A stretch of 64,000 nt of DNA, from the NCBI GenBank assembly GCA_001913845.2, contig MKGP02000053.1:1-64000 (forward strand), given 5' to 3'. The stretch's first letter is position 1. The number at the start of each line of letters is the position of its first letter. Source of the DNA: Limnothrix sp. CACIAM 69d (GTDB lineage Bacteria; Cyanobacteriota; Cyanobacteriia; CACIAM-69d). Positions 36,195 through 45,720 of this stretch are shown here, one piece after another. Made by a program: the position numbers and the translations under genes. The notes under the pieces are model-generated. The model was not told the DNA's origin. It did no database searches and saw only the letters and a program-made list of their open reading frames with translations.

Positions 36195-36216
36195 AACAAG
36201 GGGCTTGAGCATCTTG
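36195..36216 (+). repeat. Degenerate repeat core after cysE
   Basis: ACAAGGGGCTTGAGCATCTT matches the variant core of the element at 13769-14044 (GCAAGGGGCTTGAGCATCTT) and is preceded by GTCGTGGTA, as in other copies. The rest of the 296-bp gap (36063-36358) shows only scattered family fragments. Confidence 0.65.
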
Positions 36217-36358
36217 CTGCCTAACGATCGGGTGACGGTAACAGCCATGTCATTTAACCCAGCGAATTAAGGCAGCCACGCTACTACAAGGCTGGGCTAG
36301 TTACTGGGCCGGATGCCGTCCGGCTGGTGGTTTTGCGCCTTGCTGATTTGCACCTTGC

Positions 36359-39300
36359 TTAGGGGGTTTGGCTCGGCGGCGGGGTCAACAGGGGAAGTTC
36401 GATCGTGAAGCAACTGCCCACCCCCACTTCGCTGACCACATCCACACAGCCCTGGTGCAGTTCCACAATTTGCTTCACCAGCGCCAAACCCAATCCCGTG
36501 CCGTCATATTGGCGATTCAGGGCCCCGTCCACTTGGATGAAGGGCTGAAAGAGCTTGGGTAAATTTTCGGCGGCAATGCCAATCCCTGTGTCGGCTATGG
36601 CAATGCGCACGAAGGTTGTGGGTTGGTTGGCGGGCGCGGTGGGGGCTGGGGGCTGCTTCACCAGGCCCTGGAGATTCATTCTGGACAAAGAGCGCGATCG
36701 CACGAATTCCGAGGCGGTGGTTAACGATTCACTGGTCACGGCGATCGAAAGGGTAATTTTGCCCCCTTCCGGCGTGAACTTCACCGCATTGCTCAGCAAA
36801 TTAATCAACACCTGGCGCAGTCGTCGTTCATCGACCCAGAGATTTGGCAAATTTTCCGGGCTGTTGAGGTTCAGTTCAATGCGTTTTTTCGTGGCCTGCT
36901 GTTGAATGAACACCAGGCTCGATCGACACATGGGCACCAAGTCGGTAATGGACCAATCCAACTCCATTTGACCAGACTCAATCTTGGCCATGTCCAAAAT
37001 GTCGTTAATCAGTTCCAGCAGGTGCGTGCCGCTCTGGTCGATCGTCCTGAGCGCATAGTCCTGTTGGGGCGTAATCGGCCCAAAAATTTCCTCTTGCAAA
37101 CTTTCAGTCATTCCCAAAATGGCATTGAGGGGCGTTCGCAATTCGTGGCTCATATTAGCCATGAACTCATCTTTTAAGCGCGTTGCTCGCAACAGTTGCT
37201 GATTGGTTCGCTGCAACTGTAATTCTGCCGCTTGGCGATCGGTAATGTCTTGATAAATGCCCAAAACCCCAATCACCGTTCCCGACGAATCCCGGAGGGG
37301 AACCTTGTTAGTTTCAATCTGGATCATGGAGCCGTCCAGTTGCTTTTGGGACTCAATGAGATGTAGTTTGGCCATGCCAGACTCAATCACTTCCCGATCG
37401 TCCGCCCGATACAGCTCGGCTTCGCTAACTCCCCAGGGTAAGTCATAATCAGTCTTACCCACGATCGCCTCCGGTGAAGATAAACCCGCCGAAACTGCGA
37501 AATTTTGGTTGCAACCCAAATACACTGAATTGCAATCTTTCCAAAACACAAAGAGCGGAAATGTATTCAAAACCGTTTGCAAAAATTGCTGCGATTCCTG
37601 AAGTGCTTTGCGGGTTTGTTTGCCCTCAGTCACATTCCGGAACATGCTGCGAATGGCGATCGGTTTCCCCTCTTGGAAATCGCAATTGGCATTTCCTTCC
37701 AATAAAATTTCCTGGCCGTCTTTACTGAGGAAGCGAGTTTCAATGTCTAAAGAAGCTTCTCCGGCGCAAAGGCGATCTAAGTATTGGCGGTAGTCCTCTA
37801 AGTCCGCAGGATGGACAACCTGAAAGATCGATAGATCGTTTAAATCTTGATCGCCATAGCCCAAGGTTTCTTTCCAAACCCGGTTGACCAACAAAATTTT
37901 CCCTTGGGGATCAATTCGTTGAATTAAATCCGTTGCATTGTCAAACAAATCCCTCAGTTGCGCTTCTTGATCCTGTAGTTCCAAGGTGCGCTGTAACACC
38001 CTCGCTTCCAAGTCTTGGTTCAGTTGCTCCAAGGCATCGTTGGCCTGTTTGCGCTGAAGCTCAGCCCCTGCCCGGGAGGCCAACACTCGCAAAAGGGCCA
38101 TGGCTTGGTGGCGTTTTTCTTCAAAAAAGGGTTGTTGGTCTAGGATGCAAAGACTGCCGATCGCCCGCCCTTGATCATCCTGTAAGGCAACGCCCAGCAG
38201 CCCATTCACTGCCCCAGGAAAGAGAGAACGGGAAATGGAAAAACAGGACTGTCCGTCGGTTTCACAATAGAGTTCACCATGCTCCAAAACGTAGGAACAG
38301 GGTGTGTTTTCCAATTCCAAATTGAAATCATTGCCCAGTTGACCATCAACCCAAACACCGAGGGTTTGTAAGTGATCGTCCCGTAATTCCGTGGCCACCA
38401 CGTAATCCACATTCAGGGCTTCCGCAATATGCCGCACCAAGTTGGGGAAAAACTGTGCTCCAGTCACCGTGGCCGTGCCTTCAATCACTTGATGCAACGC
38501 TTTTTCGGCCTGTTCGCGGGCCATTTCTGCCAAATGTTGATCGGTAACATCCTGCACCGTGCCTTGGGAATAAAGGGGCTTGCCATCCTCGCCATAGGTT
38601 GTTTCACATTGCTCATGGACATATTTAATCCGCCCATCTGCCAACAGCAATCGATGGGTGACAGAATAGGGTTCATGATTGACTAAGTGGCGCTCATAGG
38701 CTCGATCGACTATTTCCCGATCGTCCGGATGAACACTGGCCATAAAGGCTTCATAGGATGCACCAAATTGCTGTGCATCCACCTCAAAAATCTCAAAAAC
38801 TTGGTCTGACCAATAGAGTGTGTTGCTCTGTAAATCGATTTGCCAATTGCCGAGTTTGGCAATCCGTTGGGACTCTTGCAGGCGATCGCTCAGTTGGCGC
38901 AGGTTCTGTTCCGCAGCCTTGCGATCGCTAATATCCGTGACGAATCCCTCTAAAAACAGCAATTTTCCTTCATCGGAATAAACACCGCTGCCCCGCTCCC
39001 AAACCCACTTTTCTTGGGCAAATTTGGTGAGAATGCGATATTCGCACTCATAGGGTTCCTGTGTTTGGATGGCGGTTTGGACAATTTCCCAAACGCGATC
39101 GGCATCTTCGGGGTGAATTTCTTGACCGCAACTGGTGGTGCGATCGACTAAATATTCACGAACTTCATAGCCCGTAATGGCCGTTACCCCGTCGCTAACA
39201 AAAAGCGCGGAGTATTCAGGATTATTCGCCACTCGATAAACATAGCCGGGCAAGTTGGCCACCAGGGTCGAAAGACTTTTTTCCTGTTCTGCTAAGGCCA

Positions 39301-40939
39301 GTTCCACCTGTTTACGAGCCGTAATATCAACCCCTACGCCCAAGACTCCATATTCACCCTTGGCGGGCAGAAAAATCGGCGACTTGTGCCATTGCAGCCA
39401 TTGAATGTCTGGATTTTTTCCAGATGGATCATCAACTGGGTCGTTGCAGGAAGCCACTCCAGAGGAACCAACAGCCCCCGATAAAGTGATTTCCAAGGCA
39501 GTTCCTAAGGCGTTGGTTGCTAAGTCAGTTTCTGGGGAAGCATTGAGGAAGGCATTGTCCTGCTCCACTGAGGCGATCGGGTCTGGCTGAGCAATTTTGC
39601 GATGAATCACCATTTCTTCAGGTAAGAAGAGTTCCTGGCGATTTTCAATAACGAAGCGATTTTCGCTCAAAAACCGAGCATTGGCTTCCGATGGCCCTAG
39701 TAGTTCTTCGTCAGTTTTATTCAGCAGTTCATCAACGGTGGTTCCGTAATAGTCCGCCATGGCTTGATTGGCGAGCACATACCGACCCTCCCAATCTTTC
39801 ACGAAAATTAAATTGGGATTGTTGTCAATAACGGATCGTAAAAAGACCTGTTGACGATTAATAAAATCGCGACTGAGACGGAGAGAAATTTTAGATTTAA
39901 TTCGTTCTTGGTTTTCGCGATGTAACTCCCCGATCGCCTCCTGAAGCTGATTGGTTCGAGATTGAATGATGCTATTTAAGCTGCTTTGAACATTGTGAAT
40001 GGAAGACTGTACTTCCTTCAGGAAATGCACATTTTTCAGCACGCCCACCCGAATGGCTTGGCAACCATCATCGATGAACGTTTCCGAGAGCAACATACTG
40101 AGGGCCGGCCGATCGGGCTGTTGGATGGCTAATTCCACATCCCGGCGGTGGGAGGGTTGCTGAAGATCAGCGGCGATCGGGGCCTGTTGTTGCACCCAAC
40201 GGGTCAAAGCGGGCTGACCAAGGGTTGTGATGGGTTGCCCTTGCAGGTTTTGCTGTTCGATCGCACAAATTGCTTTTAGCGCATCATTCGTAAACAGTAA
40301 TTGCCCACGGGCATCGGCCACATACACACCATCGGGCAAACTTTGAACCGTATGATTCAACCACCGTAATTGGCGTTGTTGCTGATAGGTTTGCCAGCTT
40401 TTTTGCAAGGTGATGGGCAATAGCTTGAGATAGGCTCCGGCGGCATCTTTCACCACATAATCGGCTGCGCCCTGTTGCACCAGCGCCAGGGCCACATCTG
40501 CGGCATCCGCTGGAACCATCACCAGCCAGAGAACCGCCTGGGCTTCCATGAGCTGCAAGAGTTCCCGAAAGCTGGGTGCGGCTGGGTCGAGGAGGTCGGG
40601 TTGATCCTGCGCGATCGGGGTTGTGGGGCGATCGCTGGGCTGGTGGCTGCGATCGGCAAAGTCTTCAGGCTTGTTGACGGGATGGCTTGCAGCCCCTGCC
40701 GCCGGTTCCAAGACCGCCTCGATCGGGGGAATCGCACAGCCATTGAGCAGCACCATCTCCACCGGTTGCCGCCGCAAATGGGCGATCGCCGCCTGCATGG
40801 AAGCCACCACATGCCCTTCTCCCAGCCAGGGCCAGCGCTGAAAACAGCGAGCAAATTTTAACTGATCCGTTTCATCAGGTTCCAAGACCAATAATTGGCC
40901 CAAAAAGGGTGATGCATTAGCCGCAGCAACGTTGGTCAT
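36359..40939 (-). CDS. Giant soluble multi-PAS/GAF sensor histidine kinase
   Basis: 1526 residues without membrane segments. In order: a receiver-like domain (about 12-180) in which the phospho-acceptor position reads MVLLNG, with Asn instead of Asp; a PAS (about 195-300); a coiled coil; PAS domains near 375, 565, 690, 1000 and 1130; and a GAF (about 830-975, between the fourth and fifth PAS). HisKA follows with the phospho-His in ANMSHELRTPLNAILGM, and HATPase with IADTGIGI and DGTGLGLALVKQ. The output partner is not encoded nearby. Signals for PAS/GAF domains cannot be assigned; the GAF lacks an evident bilin Cys motif. ATG 40939. Confidence 0.9.
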   Translation of the reverse strand: MTNVAAANASPFLGQLLVLEPDETDQLKFARCFQRWPWLGEGHVVASMQAAIAHLRRQPVEMVLLNGCAIPPIEAVLEPAAGAASHPVNKPEDFADRSHQPSDRPTTPIAQDQPDLLDPAAPSFRELLQLMEAQAVLWLVMVPADAADVALALVQQGAADYVVKDAAGAYLKLLPITLQKSWQTYQQQRQLRWLNHTVQSLPDGVYVADARGQLLFTNDALKAICAIEQQNLQGQPITTLGQPALTRWVQQQAPIAADLQQPSHRRDVELAIQQPDRPALSMLLSETFIDDGCQAIRVGVLKNVHFLKEVQSSIHNVQSSLNSIIQSRTNQLQEAIGELHRENQERIKSKISLRLSRDFINRQQVFLRSVIDNNPNLIFVKDWEGRYVLANQAMADYYGTTVDELLNKTDEELLGPSEANARFLSENRFVIENRQELFLPEEMVIHRKIAQPDPIASVEQDNAFLNASPETDLATNALGTALEITLSGAVGSSGVASCNDPVDDPSGKNPDIQWLQWHKSPIFLPAKGEYGVLGVGVDITARKQVELALAEQEKSLSTLVANLPGYVYRVANNPEYSALFVSDGVTAITGYEVREYLVDRTTSCGQEIHPEDADRVWEIVQTAIQTQEPYECEYRILTKFAQEKWVWERGSGVYSDEGKLLFLEGFVTDISDRKAAEQNLRQLSDRLQESQRIAKLGNWQIDLQSNTLYWSDQVFEIFEVDAQQFGASYEAFMASVHPDDREIVDRAYERHLVNHEPYSVTHRLLLADGRIKYVHEQCETTYGEDGKPLYSQGTVQDVTDQHLAEMAREQAEKALHQVIEGTATVTGAQFFPNLVRHIAEALNVDYVVATELRDDHLQTLGVWVDGQLGNDFNLELENTPCSYVLEHGELYCETDGQSCFSISRSLFPGAVNGLLGVALQDDQGRAIGSLCILDQQPFFEEKRHQAMALLRVLASRAGAELQRKQANDALEQLNQDLEARVLQRTLELQDQEAQLRDLFDNATDLIQRIDPQGKILLVNRVWKETLGYGDQDLNDLSIFQVVHPADLEDYRQYLDRLCAGEASLDIETRFLSKDGQEILLEGNANCDFQEGKPIAIRSMFRNVTEGKQTRKALQESQQFLQTVLNTFPLFVFWKDCNSVYLGCNQNFAVSAGLSSPEAIVGKTDYDLPWGVSEAELYRADDREVIESGMAKLHLIESQKQLDGSMIQIETNKVPLRDSSGTVIGVLGIYQDITDRQAAELQLQRTNQQLLRATRLKDEFMANMSHELRTPLNAILGMTESLQEEIFGPITPQQDYALRTIDQSGTHLLELINDILDMAKIESGQMELDWSITDLVPMCRSSLVFIQQQATKKRIELNLNSPENLPNLWVDERRLRQVLINLLSNAVKFTPEGGKITLSIAVTSESLTTASEFVRSRSLSRMNLQGLVKQPPAPTAPANQPTTFVRIAIADTGIGIAAENLPKLFQPFIQVDGALNRQYDGTGLGLALVKQIVELHQGCVDVVSEVGVGSCFTIELPLLTPPPSQTP

Positions 40940-41662
40940 TGGATGTAAAGAACGCGGGGATCCATTCCCTTAAACACTGAATCACCATCGGCCGAGCGTT
41001 GATCCAGAATCCAGAACGCCAATTTGCAAGATACCTAAAAGGGTTTGAACATCAGGTTTGGATAATGACTGAGAACCATAGCTTGATCATCACAAAATGA
41101 TCAAAATTTGCTCCATGAGCGTTTGGCTGATCCTTCAGTATTGACTGATTTGGCTAGCTGGGCGGTCTGTTGATTGAGGATGCTGAATTTTTCAATCAAC
41201 AGAATTTTCTCACGTCTTGGACAAATTAGATCTATGTTTTTGATCTATGCTTTAGATCTAATCTAAGTCTGGTTTAAATCTGCTTAGGTTCAACCCAAAC
41301 TCCTGTCCAAATCTTGATCTCAGCCCTGACCTTAATGCTTGAAGCCTTTTAGAAACCTTTCTTTGTGAACCGCGATTGTTCTGGAAATTCTGCTCCATTT
41401 TTAAAAACTAACCGTGATGATTGAGCAATCCTTGGAAATTCTTGAGCTGGTAGGGTTGATAATTCTATTTAAGCATTCCCTGCGATTCTCCTAAAGTATT
41501 CCAAAGGGCGAAAGGGATCCAATTCAATCAAGAAGGATTTGGGTATAAACTATCACCAGAGTATGAATTGAATCATTGACTACTGATCATCATTAATACC
41601 TAATTCCATCATTGGTTGCTGACAATGTTGCTGGCCGTTGAAGCTGGCCGCCGAGGTTGACC
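40940..41662. other. AT-rich intergenic region
   Basis: About 720 bp upstream of the giant kinase and downstream of the glycosyltransferase. It is visibly poorer in GC and HIP1 sites than its surroundings. It contains runs related to AGATCTAA near 41227-41268. No coding frame of reasonable length or known RNA was found. Confidence 0.5.
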
Positions 41663-42931
41663 TTATCGCCCTTCTAGGGAAAAAGAGGTGAAAGCTGGCT
41701 GTTGTGGGGAGCTTTGTAAAACAGCTTCGTAATGCTGAGCGGCTTGATCCCAGCTAAAGTCGCGCTCCACGTAGGCTCGGGCCGCTTGGGAGAGTTGGGC
41801 CCGCAACTCCGTAGATTCCCACAACCGACCGATGGCGGTAATGTATTCAGCGGGTTGGTTGGCCCGTAAGGCTAAGGGTGGTTGGTCGATTGTCAGGCCC
41901 TCTAGTCCCCGATCGCTCCCCACCACGGGTACGCCGGCCGCCATGGCCTCAAGGGTTTTGTTTTTGATGCCCAGCCCGGTGCGCAGGGGCACGACGCAAA
42001 CGGAGGCCCGATGCAGCTCGGCGGCCATGGAATCCACAGGGCCGGTGACCACTACGCCGGGTCGATCGCCCAGGGCCAACACCTCAGCGCTGGGCCGGGC
42101 CCCCACAATCCGAAAGGTGGCGGCGGGATAGGTCGATCGCAGCGGTGGCAGAACGGCATTCACAAAAAACTTCACCGCATCGATGTTGTGGGTGGCATCC
42201 ATTGCGCCCACAAACACCAATTCATAACCCCCGGGATCTCGATCGCGCAGCGGAAACAGGGCCAAGTCCACCCCGTTGGGAATGACGAAACCGGGCACCT
42301 GGGGCGCAAATTGGGCCATGTAGTCCCGATCGTCGGGCGTGGTGGTGACGATCGCGCTGAATTTGTTGGCGTAGCGGCGCTCGTAGCGGGCGAGCAAGGG
42401 CAAATACAGCCAATCGCGTGCGGGGTGAGGAGATGCACCCAAATCCAGATGCCCCTTGGCCCAACCGTAAACGGAGCTGTGAACATCCACAATCGATCGC
42501 AGGTTGGGGTAGCGTTGCTGCCAATCGGGCCGCACATAGATTTCATTCACACTGTGCTCGCAGGTGACCACATCAAAGCGATCGGCCGCAATTTGTTGAT
42601 CAATCCAAGCCTGCATCGGCCGCGAAAAGCGATGCAACACATTGGGCGGTGTGCCCCTCAGCCAAGATTGCCCAAACCGCTTCACCTTGCGGGCCAACTG
42701 GCGCGGACTGCGGCTGGCGGCTGGATCCGGCGGCAGTGGAAACACCATCACTTCCTGAACGGTCGCCCGGAGCGCGGCCAGATGGTCATCGGTGACACTA
42801 GGATGGCGCTGGGTGGCAATGGTGACCGCATGGCGCTGGGCCAAGCGGGCCAGCAGGTTGTAAGTGCGAATTTCCGTGCCGCCTTTGCTGGGCGGATAAG
42901 GAAAGGTAGAAGAAATAGCTAAAATTCTCAT
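41663..42931 (-). CDS. Glycosyltransferase, GT4-like (group 1)
   Basis: GT-B-fold sugar transferase. The N-terminal domain begins MRILAISSTFPYPPSKGGTEIRTYNLL; the C-terminal nucleotide-sugar domain has LVFVGAMDATHNIDAVKFF, VVPLRTGLGIKNKTLEAMAAGVPVVGSDRGLEGL and ends with a helical cap. Acceptor and donor are unknown. ATG 42931 fits the family; an open frame to 42994 overlaps galE. It is head-to-head with galE, with only 34 bp between the start codons, suggesting joint roles in exopolysaccharide or lipopolysaccharide sugar metabolism. Confidence 0.88.
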   Translation of the reverse strand: MRILAISSTFPYPPSKGGTEIRTYNLLARLAQRHAVTIATQRHPSVTDDHLAALRATVQEVMVFPLPPDPAASRSPRQLARKVKRFGQSWLRGTPPNVLHRFSRPMQAWIDQQIAADRFDVVTCEHSVNEIYVRPDWQQRYPNLRSIVDVHSSVYGWAKGHLDLGASPHPARDWLYLPLLARYERRYANKFSAIVTTTPDDRDYMAQFAPQVPGFVIPNGVDLALFPLRDRDPGGYELVFVGAMDATHNIDAVKFFVNAVLPPLRSTYPAATFRIVGARPSAEVLALGDRPGVVVTGPVDSMAAELHRASVCVVPLRTGLGIKNKTLEAMAAGVPVVGSDRGLEGLTIDQPPLALRANQPAEYITAIGRLWESTELRAQLSQAARAYVERDFSWDQAAQHYEAVLQSSPQQPAFTSFSLEGR

Positions 42932-42965
42932 GGCGATCGCCCCGTAATTCCCGTCGCTGCCCCCC

Positions 42966-43976
42966 ATGACCGACGCTTGCTCAAAACCCACCATTCTTGT
43001 GACCGGCGGCGCTGGCTACATCGGCTCCCATACCGTTCTAGCGCTTCAACAGGCTGGCTATCCGGTGGTTGTGCTGGATAATTTGGGCTACGGCCACCGC
43101 GAGATTGTGGAATCGGTGCTGAAGGCTGAGTTGATTGTGGGCGATATTGGCGATCGGGCCTTGCTCGATCGACTCTTTGCCCAGCGCCAGATCGGAGCCG
43201 TGCTGCACTTCGCCGCCTACATTGCCGTGGGCGAGTCCGTCGCCGATCCCGCCAAATACTATCGCAACAACGTGGTGGGAACCTTGACCCTGTTGGAAGC
43301 CATGGTGGCGGCCCAAGTGCCCCATTTCGTGTTTTCCTCCACGGCAGCTACCTATGGTGTGCCCCAAACCCCGAAAATTGCCGAAGATCATCCCCAACTG
43401 CCGATTAATCCCTACGGGGAGTCTAAATTAACCGTCGAGCGCATGTTGCGGGATTTTGATCTGGCCTATGGATTGCGATCGGTAATCTTCCGCTACTTCA
43501 ACGCCGCCGGAGCCGATCCCTCCGGCAACCTGGGCGAAGATCACCAGCCGGAAACCCATCTGATTCCCCTGATTTTGCTGGCGGCCCTGGGCCAGCGGGA
43601 CAACATCGCCATTTTCGGCACAGATTACCCCACCCCCGACGGCACTTGCATTCGGGATTATGTCCATGTGAACGACTTGGCCCACGCCCATGTGTTGGGG
43701 TTGGAATATTTGCTGAACGGCGGCGAATCCACGGCATTTAATTTGGGCAATGGCAACGGATTTTCCGTGAAGGAAACGATCGCCGCTGCTCGCCAGGTGA
43801 CTCAACGCCCGATCGTTGTGGTGGAGCGCGATCGCCGGGCCGGTGATCCGCCCGTGTTGGTCAGCAGCAGCGATCGGGCCCAAGCTGTTTTGGGCTGGCA
43901 ACCGGAATACCCAGATTTAGAGGCGATCGTGTCCCATGCTTGGCACTGGCATCAACGCCGCCACGGCGCTGAATAA
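42966..43976 (+). CDS. galE: UDP-glucose 4-epimerase
   Basis: Interconverts UDP-glucose and UDP-galactose with bound NAD. The N-terminal VTGGAGYIGSHTVLAL binds NAD; catalytic Ser/Thr and YxxxK lie in FSSTAATYG and NPYGESK; RYFNAAGADP and DGTCIRDYVHVNDLA are GalE-specific. Length of 336 aa is normal. ATG 42966 has little space for its promoter, since the divergent glycosyltransferase starts 34 bp away; each promoter must overlap the other gene's 5' end. Confidence 0.96.
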   Translation: MTDACSKPTILVTGGAGYIGSHTVLALQQAGYPVVVLDNLGYGHREIVESVLKAELIVGDIGDRALLDRLFAQRQIGAVLHFAAYIAVGESVADPAKYYRNNVVGTLTLLEAMVAAQVPHFVFSSTAATYGVPQTPKIAEDHPQLPINPYGESKLTVERMLRDFDLAYGLRSVIFRYFNAAGADPSGNLGEDHQPETHLIPLILLAALGQRDNIAIFGTDYPTPDGTCIRDYVHVNDLAHAHVLGLEYLLNGGESTAFNLGNGNGFSVKETIAAARQVTQRPIVVVERDRRAGDPPVLVSSSDRAQAVLGWQPEYPDLEAIVSHAWHWHQRRHGAE

Positions 43977-43982
43977 AGAGTC

Positions 43983-44435
43983 TCACTGGGGTAAAAAATT
44001 TTCGTTTAATACCTCAAAAAGCTGGTAGGGACAAGCTTCTGGAAACTGCTTGATCGGTAATTCTGTTTCATCGCTGGCTTGCCGACGTGCTCTGGGATAG
44101 GCCCAATCTAGAGCCTCAGGTAGGAAATTTTTGAGGCTAGGGGAATCGTCCAATAGGGACTGCATTCGGGTTCGATGTTCCGTGATGCTTCCTGCCCAGC
44201 TTCCCGATCGCATCTCAGGCTGAAATTGCCACTTCAAAAGATGCATAAGAATCACCACCAAATTATGTTTAATGGCACGTTTATCGCTGCGGGCCATTGA
44301 CTCTAATTCATCTAATAAATTATCCCAATCCACATTGCCGTAGTCGCAGCGGCGCAGTTGTTCGATCGTTGCATCTAACCAAAGGGCGTAGTCGCACTCA
44401 TACAACGTTGCCAAATTGTCCCGGGCCACTGTCAT
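43983..44435 (-). CDS. DUF29-family protein
   Basis: 150-residue helical protein with the family pattern LYECDYALWLDATIEQLRRCDYGNVDWDNLLDELESMARSDKRAIKHNLVVILMHLLKWQFQPE. DUF29 proteins are very numerous in cyanobacteria; their function is unknown. ATG 44435. Convergent with galE, 6 bp apart. Confidence 0.93.
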   Translation of the reverse strand: MTVARDNLATLYECDYALWLDATIEQLRRCDYGNVDWDNLLDELESMARSDKRAIKHNLVVILMHLLKWQFQPEMRSGSWAGSITEHRTRMQSLLDDSPSLKNFLPEALDWAYPRARRQASDETELPIKQFPEACPYQLFEVLNENFLPQ

Positions 44436-44463
44436 CGCTGTACCTCACGGAAACAAGCAAACT

Positions 44464-44531
44464 GAGAGGGCAAAAACGTTCACCCTCTCAATTTAGCAGT
44501 TCGCCTAAGAAAATGTCTTGACTTTCTTAGG
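44464..44531 (-). terminator. Two adjacent hairpins below egtBD
   Basis: CCTAAGAAA/TTTCTTAGG (44504-44531) and GAGAGGG/CCCTCTC (44464-44489) are perfect 9- and 7-bp stems between the egtD stop and the DUF29 start. Read on the minus strand, the second is followed by AGTTTGCTTGTTT, a weak U-rich tail. They probably mark the end of the egt transcript. Confidence 0.45.
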
Positions 44532-44572
44532 GACCAAATCAAGTCTCGATGGACGATTGATGGTTTTTACTG

Positions 44573-44613
44573 TCAATCAGACTATCAATCAAAATCAATC
44601 AAACTATCAATCA
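44573..44613. repeat. Direct repeat of about 18 bp, two copies
   Basis: CAATCAGACTATCAATCA and CAATCAAACTATCAATCA are 23 bp apart in phase, in an AT-rich stretch of TCAATCA units between egtD and the hairpins. No function is evident. Confidence 0.7.
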
Positions 44614-44652
44614 CATGAGCTTGATTGACGTTTGCAGAAAGTGGAACAGAAT

Positions 44653-45720
44653 CTACGAAGTAGTAGCTTGACACAACAGCAGTCCAAACCATTGCTGCGG
44701 ATCGCTCCAGGTTTTGACGGTGGTGAGGCCGCGCTCTGCGAGTTGTTGGGGCAAGCGATCGAGCCGGAATTTGCGAGAAATTTCCGTCAAAATCGACTCG
44801 CCTGCTTGGAAGTTCACGGCAAAATCCAGGCGATCGAACTGCACTCGGCAATCGCGGTGGCAATGGAGATACATCTCAATTTGCGAGTCTGCGGTGTTAT
44901 AAACTGCTTCATGACTGAAAGCATCTAGATCAAAATTTCCCCCAAAACGCCGGTTCAAATGGGCCAGCATGTTCAAGTTGAAGGCGGCCGTCACTCCCTG
45001 AGCATCGTTATAGGCTGCCTTGAGGATTTCCAGGTCTTTTTCGAGGTCAACTCCTAACAGGAAATAGTCACCGGGCTTGAGCGATTGGGCCACGCGATCG
45101 GCAAAGCTGTTGAAGTCTGCGGGGGAGAAATTTCCCATCGAACTGCCCAGGAAAAACAACAGACGTGATCGCTCATTGCTGTGGGCTAAATAGTCCAAGG
45201 CTTGGTCATAGGTTCCCAGCAGTCCCTGGATCCAAAACTCGGGATATTGCGATTGCAGTTGCACCACGCTGCTATGCAAAATGCCACCACTAATATCCAC
45301 CGGGAGATAGTGGCAAGTGTCGGGGCGATCGGCCCAGAGCGATCGATAGGCATCCAACAGTAAGCGAGTTTTGGTGGAACTGCCGCTGCCCAATTCAATC
45401 AGTTCGTGGCTGTCAGTGATCGCAGCAATTTCGGTGGCATAGGTTTCCAAAATCCAAGCTTCTGTACGGGTTGGATAATATTCTGGAAGCTGGCAAATAT
45501 CCTCAAAAAGTTGCGATCCCCGATCGTCATAGAAATACTTGGGAGACAACTGCTTAGGGGTTTTGCTCAAGCCTTGGATTACCTCTGCACCTTCTGGGGT
45601 GGCGGGTGCGTGGCTGTGATCCAAAACAATGATCGCCCCCGATCGAATATCCGCATCAACCACTTCAGCGGCGTTTACAGGGCGCGATTGAACAGACGAA
45701 GACCGGCTTTCTAGTGGCAT
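44653..45720 (-). CDS. egtD: L-histidine N-alpha-methyltransferase
   Basis: Trimethylates histidine to hercynine with three SAM, the first step of ergothioneine synthesis. Family features: LSPKYFYDDRGSQLFEDICQLPEYYPTRTE near residue 60, the SAM loop ELGSGSSTKTRLLL, LFFLGSSMGNFSP, and DLEKDLEILKAAYNDAQGVTAAFNLN. The first 35 residues are variable. The start codon lies inside the last ten bases of egtB, so the two are translationally coupled. ATG 45720. Confidence 0.95.
   Translation of the reverse strand: MPLESRSSSVQSRPVNAAEVVDADIRSGAIIVLDHSHAPATPEGAEVIQGLSKTPKQLSPKYFYDDRGSQLFEDICQLPEYYPTRTEAWILETYATEIAAITDSHELIELGSGSSTKTRLLLDAYRSLWADRPDTCHYLPVDISGGILHSSVVQLQSQYPEFWIQGLLGTYDQALDYLAHSNERSRLLFFLGSSMGNFSPADFNSFADRVAQSLKPGDYFLLGVDLEKDLEILKAAYNDAQGVTAAFNLNMLAHLNRRFGGNFDLDAFSHEAVYNTADSQIEMYLHCHRDCRVQFDRLDFAVNFQAGESILTEISRKFRLDRLPQQLAERGLTTVKTWSDPQQWFGLLLCQATTS

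Noticed and set aside
44560-44640. CRISPR-like repeats of TCAATCA units
   Set aside because: Only two imperfect copies with no regular spacers and no cas genes in the window.
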